Below are positions 25,547-34,425 of a DNA stretch of 64,000 bases, piece after piece. The stretch comes from PHBD01 sp964578535 (GTDB taxonomy: Bacteria > Desulfobacterota > Syntrophia > Syntrophales > PHBD01). Position 1 is the stretch's first letter; each line of letters opens with the position of its first letter. The stretch lies in assembly GCA_964578535.1 (NCBI GenBank), contig CAZODI010000009.1, positions 1 through 64,000 of the forward strand, given 5' to 3'. The notes beneath the pieces were generated by a model. It was not told the DNA's origin, ran no database searches, and saw only the letters and a program-made list of their open reading frames with translations. Made by a program: the position numbers and the translations under genes.

Positions 25547-27460
25547 TCAGTTTCCGGACCGGACCAGGGACCGGGCCGTCCGAAGGATGCCCTCCTCGTC
25601 GATTCCATAGAGGTCCCTCAGCTCCGCCATGGTGGCCTGCTCGACGAAGGTATCGGGGACGCCGAGCCGGACCACGGCGACATTCCGGAGGCCCTTTTCC
25701 TGGAAAAGCTCCAGGACGGCGCTGCCGAACCCGCCCATGAGGACATTTTCCTCGACCGTCAGCACCTTTCCCGTCCGGACGGCGGATTCGCACAAAAGAT
25801 CGGCATCCAGGGGCTTGACGGAGCGGGCGTTGACCACACGCACCCCGATTCCTTCCCCCTTCAGCCGCTCTGCCGCTGCCAGTGCGGGCAGGACCGTGGA
25901 GCCGATGGCCACGATGGCCAGGTCGCTTCCTTCGCACAGGATTTCCCCGCGGCCGACGGGCAGGGGCTGCAGGTCGTCGTCCAGGGGCACTCCCGCCACG
26001 GCCCCGCGGGGATAGCGGATTGCGATCGGGGCGCCCCATTCCACGGCGGTCTTCAGCATGTGCTGGAACTCATTTTCATCCTTCGGGGCCAGGACGGTCA
26101 TATTGGGAATCGAACGCAGATAGGACAGGTCGAAGAGACCGTGATGGGTGGGCCCGTCGTCTCCCACGAAGCCGCCCCGGTCCAGGGCCAGGACCACGGG
26201 AAGCTTCTGCAGGCAGACGTCGTGGAGAATCTGGTCGTAGGCGCGCTGGAAGAACGTCGAATAGATGGCCACGACCGGGACGATTCCCTCCGTTGCCAGG
26301 CCGGCGGCAAAGGTGACGGCGTGCTGTTCGGCGATGCCGACGTCGAAGAAGCGGGACGGAAACTGCCGGGCGAACTCGTCGAGGCCCGTTCCCTCGCACA
26401 TGGCCGCCGTAATGGCCACGATCCGGGGGTCCTTCTCAGCCAGGCGGATGAGGGTGTTGCCGAACATCCGGGAATAGGAGATCTTTCCGCCCGCCGCCGC
26501 GACGGGCTCCCCCGTCTCGATGCGGAAGGGGCCGATGCCGTGGAAAAGCAATGGCCTGGCTTCCGCCGGGGCGTATCCCTTTCCCTTTCGGGTCACCACG
26601 TGGACCAGGACGGGGCCGGGCATGTTCCGGACGTTCTCCAGATTCTTGATGAGGTGGTCCAGGCGGTGCCCCTCCAGGGGTCCCACGTACGTGAAACCCA
26701 GGTCTTCGAAGAGGGCTCCGGGGACGAGGAAGCCCTTGAGTGCCTCTTCGGCCTGGCGGGAGAACTTCAGCATCTGCTCGCCGATCCCCGGCACGGTCTT
26801 GAGGAAGCTCTTCAACTCGGATCTGATTTTCATGGCCCGCTGGCCTGTCATCATCCGGTTCAGGTAGGAGGAAAGAGCGCCCACATTGGGGGAGATGGAC
26901 ATTTCGTTGTCGTTGAGGATGATGATCAGGTTTTTCTTCCGGTCTCCCGCCCAGTTCAGCCCCTCATAGGCCAGTCCGGAGGTCATGGAGCCGTCGCCGA
27001 TGACGGCGATCACCTTGAAATCCTCTCCGCGGAGGCACTTGGCCTCGGCAATGCCCGTGGCGGCGGAGATAGAAGTCCCGCTGTGGCCGACGTCAAACAC
27101 GTCGTAAGGGCTTTCTTCACGCTTCGGAAAGCCGCTGATGCCGCCCCGGCGGCGCAGGGTGGAGAACCGGTCGCGCCGCTCCGTGAGGATCTTGTGGGCA
27201 TAGGCCTGGTGACCCACGTCCCAGACGAGCTTGTCCCGGGGGGTATCGAAAACCTTGTGGATGGCCAGGGTCAGCTCCACCGCGCCGAGGGAGGATGCGA
27301 GGTGCCCCCCGCTGACGGAGACGGTCCGGATGATGAGGGCTCGGATCTCCTCGGCCAGGTGGTTCAGCTGGGACACCTCGAGGCTGCGGATGTCGTCCGG
27401 TGACTGGATCTCCGAGAGGGTTACGGTTCTGGGCGCCGGTTTTTCTTCTTTCATGGCCAT
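25547..27460 (-). CDS. dxs: 1-deoxy-D-xylulose-5-phosphate synthase
   Basis: This ThDP enzyme condenses pyruvate and glyceraldehyde-3-P, the first step of the MEP isoprenoid pathway. The 637-residue protein is full length, with GGHLASSLGAVELT, VIGDGSMTSGLAYEGLN for Mg-ThDP binding, and FDVGIAEQHAVTFAAG in the pyrimidine domain. ATG codons at 27460 and 27454 are both possible starts. It lies 11 nt after ispA, within a run that also has ispH, so three isoprenoid genes share an operon. Confidence 0.95.
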   Translation of the reverse strand: MAMKEEKPAPRTVTLSEIQSPDDIRSLEVSQLNHLAEEIRALIIRTVSVSGGHLASSLGAVELTLAIHKVFDTPRDKLVWDVGHQAYAHKILTERRDRFSTLRRRGGISGFPKREESPYDVFDVGHSGTSISAATGIAEAKCLRGEDFKVIAVIGDGSMTSGLAYEGLNWAGDRKKNLIIILNDNEMSISPNVGALSSYLNRMMTGQRAMKIRSELKSFLKTVPGIGEQMLKFSRQAEEALKGFLVPGALFEDLGFTYVGPLEGHRLDHLIKNLENVRNMPGPVLVHVVTRKGKGYAPAEARPLLFHGIGPFRIETGEPVAAAGGKISYSRMFGNTLIRLAEKDPRIVAITAAMCEGTGLDEFARQFPSRFFDVGIAEQHAVTFAAGLATEGIVPVVAIYSTFFQRAYDQILHDVCLQKLPVVLALDRGGFVGDDGPTHHGLFDLSYLRSIPNMTVLAPKDENEFQHMLKTAVEWGAPIAIRYPRGAVAGVPLDDDLQPLPVGRGEILCEGSDLAIVAIGSTVLPALAAAERLKGEGIGVRVVNARSVKPLDADLLCESAVRTGKVLTVEENVLMGGFGSAVLELFQEKGLRNVAVVRLGVPDTFVEQATMAELRDLYGIDEEGILRTARSLVRSGN

Positions 27461-27471
27461 GGAATCGATCT

Positions 27472-28377
27472 TCAGGATGTTCGTTCAAGGATATAGCGGG
27501 CAATCCGTCGCAGGGGGGCTGCCCGTTCGTCCAGGCGCTGGATGCCCCCCAGGGCCGCCTCGATGCTCTGTCGGGCCATGGTTTTCGACTCTTCCAGCCC
27601 GATCAGGGCAGGAAAGGTGACCTTCCGGCGGGCGGCGTCGCTCCCCGTTCCCTTTCCGAGAAGGGAGGGGTCCCCTTCGACGTTCAGGATGTCGTCGGAA
27701 ATCTGGAAGGCGAGGCCGATATGCCGGCCGTATTCCGAGACGGCCTCCAGTTCCTCTTCCCCGCCGTCCGCGAGGATCGCCCCCGTCCGGAGCGAAGCGA
27801 GGATCATCCGGCCGGTTTTGCCGCTGTGGATGTAATGGAGCGTTTCATAATCGGAAGGGCGTCCTTCCGAAAGGATGTCCACCACCTGGCCGCCCACCAT
27901 GCCGCCGGCGCCGGCCGCCGTGGCGATCTCGTGAACGATCCGGACCACCCGGACGGGCTCCACGGAACGGATGACCGCGGGATCCGTCAGGAGGCGGAAC
28001 GCCTCCGTCAGGAGAGCGTCCCCCGCCAGGACGGCCACCGCTTCGCCGAAAACCTTGTGGCTTGTCGGGGCTCCCCGCCGGAAGTCGTCGTTGTCCATGG
28101 CCGGCAGGTCGTCGTGGATGAGAGAATACGTGTGGATCATTTCCAGTGCGCAGGCGGCGGGGAGTACGTCCTCAAGGAGTCCTCCCATGGCCTCCGCCGA
28201 GGCGATGCAGAGGATGGGACGGAGCCGCTTGCCGCCGGCGAACAGGCTGTACCGCATGGCAGTGTAGATCTCGGGCGGGTAGGCCCCCTCGACGGGGAGA
28301 TACCGGTTCAGGGCGCTTTCCACCAGCTCCCTGCGGGATTTCAGGTACAGGGAGAAGTCGTCCGGTCCGTCATTCAT
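27472..28377 (-). CDS. ispA: Farnesyl/geranyl diphosphate synthase
   Basis: The 301-residue trans-isoprenyl diphosphate synthase chain-elongates DMAPP with IPP. The first aspartate-rich motif is LIHDDLPAMDNDDFRRG and the second is FQISDDILNVEGD; GGKRLRPIL binds IPP. The product length is probably C15, inferred from family similarity. GGAG lies upstream of the ATG, which overlaps the xseB stop (ATGA). Confidence 0.94.
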   Translation of the reverse strand: MNDGPDDFSLYLKSRRELVESALNRYLPVEGAYPPEIYTAMRYSLFAGGKRLRPILCIASAEAMGGLLEDVLPAACALEMIHTYSLIHDDLPAMDNDDFRRGAPTSHKVFGEAVAVLAGDALLTEAFRLLTDPAVIRSVEPVRVVRIVHEIATAAGAGGMVGGQVVDILSEGRPSDYETLHYIHSGKTGRMILASLRTGAILADGGEEELEAVSEYGRHIGLAFQISDDILNVEGDPSLLGKGTGSDAARRKVTFPALIGLEESKTMARQSIEAALGGIQRLDERAAPLRRIARYILERTS

Positions 28378-28601
28378 GGGTCTTCTCCGCCGAATGGCTT
28401 CTCCGCCAACTGGTCTCCCTCCCGGAGAAGCACCTCAACGCGCCTCTCCGCGTCGTCGAGGCGGGTGTTGCAGAGGCGGACCAGGCGGATGCCCTCCTCG
28501 AAGGCTTTCAGGGATTCATCCAGAGTCATTTCACCGGCTTCCATCCGGCGTACGATCTGTTCCAGCTTTTCGAGGGCATCCTCGAATTTTTCCCGGGCCA
28601 T
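28374..28601 (-). CDS. xseB: Exodeoxyribonuclease VII small subunit
   Basis: The 75-residue helical protein has FEDALEKLEQIVRRMEAGEM and LDESLKAFEEGIRLVRLC, typical of XseB. It joins XseA in the single-strand-specific exonuclease VII. GGAG lies 7 nt before the ATG. It begins 3 nt after xseA and overlaps ispA, the standard xseB-ispA junction. Confidence 0.95.
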   Translation of the reverse strand: MAREKFEDALEKLEQIVRRMEAGEMTLDESLKAFEEGIRLVRLCNTRLDDAERRVEVLLREGDQLAEKPFGGEDP

Positions 28602-28604
28602 GGG

Positions 28605-29948
28605 TCAGCTCCTGTAGGTTTCTTTCACCGCCGCCCGGAATCCGCCCTCGGCCACCCGGATGTCCACGAGGGTTTCTTCGGCCAGTACGGAGGCGTCCGT
28701 GACGAGGGTCCCCTCGGGAAGGCGCCGGGCGACGGCATATCCGCGGCGGAGCACCGCCAGGGGGTTGAGGGCGTCGAGACGGACCGCCTGGGTCCGGACC
28801 CGCTGTCTTTCATTGAGCATGGCCGCTTCCAGAGCCCGTGTCAGGTCACGGTGCAGGGTGTCCACCTGCACGGATTCACGGCGGATCCGTCCGCGGGGGT
28901 CGGCGTATCGCAGTTGCTGGGAGGCATAAGCAAGGCGAAGCCGTCGTCCCGAGACCGATTCCTGGAGGAGTCTCTGCAGCCGCTGCAGGCGCTCGTCCAG
29001 GGCCAGGCGCCGGTCGGCGATCCGTCGGGCCGGGTCCCTGAGCTGCCGGCGCGCCGAGGCGATCCGGTCCAACCGCTCGGAAATGTTCCGGTCCATGGCC
29101 TGGGTAAGGCGTCCGGAGAGAGAGGCCACCGTTGCCAGGAGATCCTTCCGGACGGGTACGACCAGCTCCGCCGCCGCGGAGGGAGTGGGGGCCCGCAGGT
29201 CGGCGACGAAATCGGCGATCGTGTAGTCGGTTTCGTGTCCCACTGCGGAAACGACGGGGATTTTCGATGCTGCGATAGCGCGGGCCACGCGCTCATCGTT
29301 GAAGGGCGCCAAGTCCTCCAGGGATCCTCCTCCCCGGGCCAGGATGATGACGTCCACGAGCCCTTCCCCCTGCAGATCCAGGATGGCCCGGGCGATCTCC
29401 GGGGGGGCCTCCGCGCCCTGGACCCGCACCGGGGCGACCAGGAGCGGAATCGACGGGAAGCGGCGGGCGGTGACATGAAGAATGTCCCGCAGGACCGAGC
29501 CCGAGAGGGACGTGACCACCCCGATTCGTCCGGGCAGAAAGGGGAGCACTTTCTTTCGGGTGGGGTCGAAGAGCCCTTCCGCTTCGAGGCGGGCCTTGAG
29601 CTGTTCGAAGGCCCGCTGCAGGGCGCCGATTCCATAGGGCTCGGCGGCGGTGACGATGAGCTGGTACTCTCCCCGGATCGGATAAACGCCCAGACGCCCC
29701 TTTAAGAGCACGCGCATCCCGTCCTCGATACGGAACCGGAGCGCCGCCGCGGTGGAGCGGAACAGGACCGACCGGACCTGGCCTCCCGAATCTTTCAGGG
29801 AAAAGTAGACGTGTCCGGAGGAGGGACGGCGAAGATCGGCCACTTCCCCCTCCACCCACAGGAGATCGAACCGCCCCTCCAGCAGGTCCCGGACGGTCTC
29901 GTTGAGCTCCGAAACCGTCCAGACTTTTTGGGAAAACCCATCCATCAT
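28605..29948 (-). CDS. xseA: Exodeoxyribonuclease VII large subunit
   Basis: The 447-residue subunit has an N-terminal OB fold (VWTVSELNETVRDLLEGRF, LWVEGEVADLRRPSSGHVYF) and the catalytic core with RIGVVTSLSGSVLRDIL, DVIILARGGGSLEDL and VGHETDYTIADFVADLRAPTPSAAAEL. A long coiled coil (about 275-375) follows. It degrades single-stranded DNA in both directions. It is the first gene of the long minus-strand block; no convincing promoter was identified in the 145 nt before it. Confidence 0.95.
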   Translation of the reverse strand: MMDGFSQKVWTVSELNETVRDLLEGRFDLLWVEGEVADLRRPSSGHVYFSLKDSGGQVRSVLFRSTAAALRFRIEDGMRVLLKGRLGVYPIRGEYQLIVTAAEPYGIGALQRAFEQLKARLEAEGLFDPTRKKVLPFLPGRIGVVTSLSGSVLRDILHVTARRFPSIPLLVAPVRVQGAEAPPEIARAILDLQGEGLVDVIILARGGGSLEDLAPFNDERVARAIAASKIPVVSAVGHETDYTIADFVADLRAPTPSAAAELVVPVRKDLLATVASLSGRLTQAMDRNISERLDRIASARRQLRDPARRIADRRLALDERLQRLQRLLQESVSGRRLRLAYASQQLRYADPRGRIRRESVQVDTLHRDLTRALEAAMLNERQRVRTQAVRLDALNPLAVLRRGYAVARRLPEGTLVTDASVLAEETLVDIRVAEGGFRAAVKETYRS

Positions 29949-30093
29949 GCCGGGGACCTACCAGATATTCCGGAGGTTGACAAGGCGGATTCTGGAAGGC
30001 CCGCCGACACCGGTCCGGGCGTTCCAGGTGGTCATTGACAACCGGCGGGTCCCTGGGTTAAGGAAAAACCAAGAAATAACGGAAAGGTGGGTT

Positions 30094-31134
30094 ATGAAGA
30101 TCAAAAAGAAGGATTATCTCCATACGCCGGTGCGGCATATCGACATCACGTCCATCGACGCCGTCGACCTGGTCCGGGCCATGAAGGGCATGTCCTTTAC
30201 AGCCCGGGACCTGGCTGCCGGCGCCGACCTCTTCGAGCGGATGCTGAAGGACCGGTCCTGCTCCGTCATCCTCTGCATCGCCGGGAGCACGGGCGCCGCC
30301 GGCTGCATGAACCTCTACGCCGACCTGGTGAAGTACAACATGGTGGACGCCATCGTGGCGACGGGGGCCTCCATCGTCGACATGGATTTCTTCGAGGCCC
30401 TGGGATTCCGTCATTACCAGGGAAGCCCCCACGTGGACGACCGCCAGCTCCGCTCCCTCTACATCGACCGGATCTACGATACATTCATCGATGAGGAGGA
30501 GCTCCAGAACTGCGACCGCACAATCGGCGAGATCGCAGATTCGCTGCCCCCGGGAATCTACTCATCCCGGGAGTTCATCCGGGAGATGGGCCGTTTTCTC
30601 AAAAAGGGCGCGCGGAAAAAAGGCTCCCTCGTGGAGACGGCCTTCGATCACGACGTGCCCATCTTCTGTCCCGCCTTCTCAGACAGCAGTGCCGGCTTCG
30701 GGCTGGTCCTGCATCAGACGAAGCACCCCACTACCCATGTATCCATCGATTCCGTCAAGGATTTCCGGGAGCTGACCCAGATCAAGATCAAGGCCAAGAC
30801 GACGGGTCTTTTCATTATCGGCGGCGGTGTACCGAAGAATTTTGCGCAGGATACGGTCATCTGCGCGGAAGTCCTGGGGAAGGAGGTCCCGATGCACAAG
30901 TATGCCGTCCAGGTCACCGTGGCGGATGTCCGGGACGGGGCCTGCTCCAGCTCCACGCTCAAGGAGGCGAGCTCCTGGGGCAAGGTGGATGGCACGAGCG
31001 AGCAGATGGTGTATGGCGAGGCGACGTCGATCCTGCCGCTGATGGCCAGCTATGTGTACCATCGGGGGGCTTGGAAGAAACGGCGGCGCCGGTCGTTCTC
31101 GAAGCTGTTTCCGGAGAGGACGGCAAAGAAATAG
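30094..31134 (+). CDS. Deoxyhypusine synthase-like protein
   Basis: The 346-residue protein belongs to the DHS family. The lysine that forms the enzyme-substrate imine is kept (K297 in SSWGKVDGTSEQMVYGEAT), as are NAD-binding elements such as IAGSTGAAG and IIGGGVPKN. In eukaryotes DHS moves an aminobutyl group from spermidine to eIF5A; bacteria have no eIF5A, and bacterial homologues are thought to make polyamines such as homospermidine. The substrate is therefore unresolved. The start is ATG 30094 with AAAGGTGG upstream. It has its own terminator and reads as a single-gene unit divergent from xseA. Confidence 0.85.
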   Translation: MKIKKKDYLHTPVRHIDITSIDAVDLVRAMKGMSFTARDLAAGADLFERMLKDRSCSVILCIAGSTGAAGCMNLYADLVKYNMVDAIVATGASIVDMDFFEALGFRHYQGSPHVDDRQLRSLYIDRIYDTFIDEEELQNCDRTIGEIADSLPPGIYSSREFIREMGRFLKKGARKKGSLVETAFDHDVPIFCPAFSDSSAGFGLVLHQTKHPTTHVSIDSVKDFRELTQIKIKAKTTGLFIIGGGVPKNFAQDTVICAEVLGKEVPMHKYAVQVTVADVRDGACSSSTLKEASSWGKVDGTSEQMVYGEATSILPLMASYVYHRGAWKKRRRRSFSKLFPERTAKK

Positions 31135-31161
31135 AAGAGTGGCGGAAAAAAGAAAGGTATG

Positions 31162-31192
31162 CCGGGCGGCCGGGTCGGACGCCCGGTTTTTT
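31162..31192 (+). terminator. Rho-independent terminator after the DHS-like gene
   Basis: CCGGGCG (31162-31168) pairs with CGCCCGG (31180-31186), followed by six T. It is 28 nt past the stop codon. Confidence 0.9.
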
Positions 31193-31318
31193 ATGTCTTG
31201 AGCATTGTGTCTGGCGCGGGGCACGGCCGGGGAGCCGATAGAATGCGGAAAAGCTTCCGTGATGGGGGAAGCTCCCGTGGCAGCCCGCGCGAGCTTCGGA
31301 TGGAGAAGATTTCCTCCC

Positions 31319-32005
31319 CTATGACGGAAGCTCCCGTTTCAGGATCTCCAGGGTTTTCCCGGTTTTTTCGGCCTCCGCCTTATCGCCCCGCTTCTCATAG
31401 AGGATGCGGAGGTGTTCCAGGCAGGCCAGGACGACCCGCTTCCAGCCGTTCCGGGAGGCCTCTGCCAGGCCCGCCTTGAGCAGGGTTTCATGATCGCCGT
31501 ATCCCATCCGCACGGCCACACCGACGGCAATGAGGCGGGAGAGTGGATCCTTGATCCGGCCGGCCTCCCCGGCGATGGCCTCGCGGTTTCCGTCCCGGAG
31601 GGCCTTCAGCATGCCCCGGTATGGATCGGGAAGGCTCTTCTCGTCCACGGCGGAAAGCTCTCCGGTCAGAAAGCGGTGAAAAGCCCGGTTCTCCGGCGTG
31701 GGGTGGAGCGCCTCGATTTCCCGGTAGGTTGCATCGTCGAAGGGTTCAAGGCAGGCCGTCAGGACGGCGTACCGGGTCAGGTAGGCCCGGCCGAGTACCT
31801 CCAGATCCCCGCTCATCCGGATGGCCTCGACGGCATGGCGCCAGTTCGCTTCGGCCGGGCCGCTTCGGCCGGCCAGGTATCGTTCCTTGAAGGCCTCCAG
31901 GTTGTTGTATCCATCGGTCGTCCAGTCGGGCACCCGGGCGCCGCCGCAGCCGGTCAGGATGGTGACGGCAAGGATCATGAGGACGAAGGTGAGGCGTCGC
32001 GTCAT
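31319..32005 (-). CDS. Lipoprotein of the Mla-like operon, unknown function
   Basis: The 228-residue protein has a signal peptide with lipobox LTGC at about residues 17-20. The mature region is helical and reminiscent of a TPR/solenoid (RHAVEAIRMSGDLEVLGRAYLTRYAVL, EASRNGWKRVVLACLEHLRILYEK). It overlaps the mlaD stop by 4 nt (ATGA), so it is made with the MCE transporter. A periplasmic or outer-membrane lipid-handling partner is inferred; no known Mla component is recognised in the sequence. Confidence 0.72.
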   Translation of the reverse strand: MTRRLTFVLMILAVTILTGCGGARVPDWTTDGYNNLEAFKERYLAGRSGPAEANWRHAVEAIRMSGDLEVLGRAYLTRYAVLTACLEPFDDATYREIEALHPTPENRAFHRFLTGELSAVDEKSLPDPYRGMLKALRDGNREAIAGEAGRIKDPLSRLIAVGVAVRMGYGDHETLLKAGLAEASRNGWKRVVLACLEHLRILYEKRGDKAEAEKTGKTLEILKRELPS

Positions 32006-32946
32006 GGCAGTTTGATCTCCCGTTCCTTCTTGAGGGGAACGATCCGGTCCAGGTCCTCCACCGTGCGGCCGATGGACTGGATGGTTGCATCGATGTCGTT
32101 TCGGAGCAGGTGCAGGTCTTTTGTCGAGGACGCCGCGTCGGAGGTGACCTTGGTGATGTTGTCCAGGGCCTTGTTCAGTTTCTGCAGTTTGACCAGGACG
32201 TCCGCCAGGATGGAGCGGACCAGGGGGAGGACCCCGTCCTTGCCGTAGAGCTCCACATCGGTCTTGCCGGCCATGTCGTCCAGCTTGACCAGGATATCCC
32301 GGATCTTGTTCACGGATTCGTGAAGCGATTTCACCGATTCCGGGTCGCCCAGGGCCATCTCCGCAATGGACTTCTTTTCGGTGAAGTTGGCCGTCACCTG
32401 CTCAGCGTTCCGGAGGATCATGTTGACGCTGCCCTTCGGGTCGGCAAGATTCCCCGTGATGGCCTCGATGTGGGATACGATCTGGCCGACCTCCTCGATG
32501 ATCGGGGTGAGCTGCTTGATGGCCTCGTTGATGTCGTTGACGACGACCAGCTCGAGGACCTTGTCCTCCGGGAGGACGGGACTGGCCATGTTCTCCGTGG
32601 ATACGATGAGACGGGGAGAGCCGATCAGGGGCTTGTAGAGGCTGAAGATGCTGTTGGTCCGGATCCACTTGACGTGCCGCCGGGGCACCTTGATCTTGAT
32701 GATCACCATGCCCTGGTCGTTCAGTTCCAGTTCGTCGATCCGGCCGATCCGGAAGCCGGCGAAATGGATGGGCATGCCCTCCGCCAGATCTTCACCGGTC
32801 TTCGAGGACAGCGTGAACGTAGAGGTGGGTTCGAAAATTCCCTTCTTGTGGGCCATGTAGGACAGGAAAACGATCGCCAGCAAGGCCATGATCGCCAGGA
32901 ACAGCCCAACCTTAAGATTTGTCGTCAACGACCGGGATATCTTCAT
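32002..32946 (-). CDS. mlaD: MCE/MlaD family substrate-binding protein
   Basis: The 314-residue protein has one N-terminal transmembrane helix (about 12-32). The MCE domain (about 38-120) includes GEDLAEGMPIHFAGFRIGRI and the GSPRLIVST strand. A long helical region follows (about 130-300), suggesting extended coiled coils of an MCE hexamer tunnel. It is the periplasmic lipid-binding part of an Mla-type ABC transporter. Its start overlaps the end of the ATPase-like gene by 35 nt. Confidence 0.85.
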   Translation of the reverse strand: MKISRSLTTNLKVGLFLAIMALLAIVFLSYMAHKKGIFEPTSTFTLSSKTGEDLAEGMPIHFAGFRIGRIDELELNDQGMVIIKIKVPRRHVKWIRTNSIFSLYKPLIGSPRLIVSTENMASPVLPEDKVLELVVVNDINEAIKQLTPIIEEVGQIVSHIEAITGNLADPKGSVNMILRNAEQVTANFTEKKSIAEMALGDPESVKSLHESVNKIRDILVKLDDMAGKTDVELYGKDGVLPLVRSILADVLVKLQKLNKALDNITKVTSDAASSTKDLHLLRNDIDATIQSIGRTVEDLDRIVPLKKEREIKLP

Positions 32947-33406
32947 AGCGTTCTCGGTTCCAGGGATAATCTATGATCACACAGGATGACCAGGAATCAG
33001 AAACTTTTGTCAGCATGTCCCGGAAAAAGCGGTTGTCCTGCAGGTCCGGCACGATCTTCAGGGGACGATCGATGACGACGCACGCCTCGGGAACCAGGAC
33101 GGCCCGGACCAGCATGGAACAGAACCGCTCTTCCGCCGTCAGGGCCGGATTCCGACGGAAGGCGATCCGCTCCAGATCGAATCGCTGGAGGTAAGACATG
33201 ACAAGGGATTCGGCCTCGAGTTTCGGGAGATCCTCGCGGTACTGCTTGATCAGGGCGAGGTTTCCCAGGACGTCCAGGTTGGAGATCAGCGGCGCATCCG
33301 CAGCCACGAGCCCCAGCCCGTTGCCGCATTCCGCAACGATGGCGGCAAGCGCTTTCTCCAGGACCTCCTCCCGGGGGAAAAGTTTTAAATAAATCTGAAT
33401 AGTAAT
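32912..33406 (-). CDS. Degenerate MlaF-like ABC ATPase lacking the P-loop, probable ATT start
   Basis: The protein resembles the second half of an MlaF-type ABC ATPase: the region after the Q-loop is APLISNLDVLGNLAL, the signature position reads LTAEE instead of LSGGE, and Walker B reads CVVIDRP, without the catalytic Glu. No Walker A occurs. The GTG at 33307 falls inside the homologous segment GNGLGLVAADAPL, and the frame stays open upstream through 33 further codons. An ATT at 33406 has GAGG 7 nt before it and would overlap mlaE by 22 nt, matching the tight operon. The minimum certain extent is 32912-33307. It is likely an inactive or partner-dependent subunit. Confidence 0.65.
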   Translation of the reverse strand: MTIQIYLKLFPREEVLEKALAAIVAECGNGLGLVAADAPLISNLDVLGNLALIKQYREDLPKLEAESLVMSYLQRFDLERIAFRRNPALTAEERFCSMLVRAVLVPEACVVIDRPLKIVPDLQDNRFFRDMLTKVSDSWSSCVIIDYPWNRERYEDIPVVDDKS

Positions 33407-34170
33407 GATATCACCTCGATCATTACAATGGCAATGAAAACCTTGACCATCCCGTTGAGGACGGAGATGGGGATGCTCGTCAGCTCATGGGTGGCCCGGA
33501 GGCCGAAGCGGATGGGAATCAGCGTGATGAAGAATCCCAGGAAGACGCATTTCACGAGCAGGATGAAGAGATCCGAGAAATCCGCCGACAGGAACAGGAG
33601 GGTCGTGTAATCGTCGAAGCTCATGTCCAGGATGTAGCGGCTGAAAAAGGCTCCGCTGGCCAGTGCCAGAATGGAAAAGAGGGTGCTCAGGCAGATGACG
33701 GAGAGGATGCCGTTGATGATGCGCGGCAGGAAGAGGTAGTCCAGGACGTCGATGCGGAACACATCGAGGGTCTTGAGTTCCCGGTTGACCTTCATGACGG
33801 CGATCTCGGCGTTGATGGCGGAACTGGACCGCAGGGCGATCAGGAGAACCGTCATGAAAGGGGATATCTCCGTCACGACGACACCCATCAGGACCGATCC
33901 CATCCGGTCGGCAAGGCCGAACTGCTTGAGAATCTGGAGCGTGATGCCCACGATGGGGGAACCGAAGAGAATGGACACGACGATGAAAAGGGGCAGGATC
34001 TGGACGGAGGTGAAATAGATCTGGTTGACCAGGACCATCCGCATGGCGCTGTTGAAGGATTTCCGGTCAAAGAGCTTGAAGAAGACAACGCTGGAGAAGG
34101 CCAGGGTCTCATAGAAGGCCTTGGCCGTCCGGATGCTCGACTCTCCGATCCGTTCGATGGCTGCGTACAT
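33385..34170 (-). CDS. mlaE: MlaE family ABC transporter permease
   Basis: The 261-residue permease has typical MlaE features: VLVNQIYFTSVQILPLFIV, VVVTEISPFMTVLLIALRSSSAINAEIAVMKV and a hydrophobic C-terminus ending in SLLFRFI. It spans the inner membrane and, with MlaD, moves phospholipids. The start is ATG 34170 with GGAAAGGG upstream; the longer frame to 34290 is not supported. It is the first gene of the mlaE-ATPase-mlaD-lipoprotein operon. A weak promoter (TTGCCG, 18 nt, TAGGAT) lies upstream. Confidence 0.87.
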   Translation of the reverse strand: MYAAIERIGESSIRTAKAFYETLAFSSVVFFKLFDRKSFNSAMRMVLVNQIYFTSVQILPLFIVVSILFGSPIVGITLQILKQFGLADRMGSVLMGVVVTEISPFMTVLLIALRSSSAINAEIAVMKVNRELKTLDVFRIDVLDYLFLPRIINGILSVICLSTLFSILALASGAFFSRYILDMSFDDYTTLLFLSADFSDLFILLVKCVFLGFFITLIPIRFGLRATHELTSIPISVLNGMVKVFIAIVMIEVISLLFRFI

Positions 34171-34425
34171 GAATCCCTTTCCGATCCGCCTGGAAGACGC
34201 CGGGCTGGAAAATGGCAGGGGTGATCCTATCACAAGGCGGGCCGGACCGGCAAAGGGGATCTGGAGGCCTTTCCTGTGGTTCCCAAACATGTTAAGAGTG
34301 CTTACATTCGCAGGAAGAACGGGGGTGCCGTGACGGCGGTTCGGATGAAAGGATCCCGGTTCCGGCAGGGAAATTCACGTTGCCGGTGGCACGAATGCCG
34401 GTGAATGGATTGGAAGGGGAGCTCC

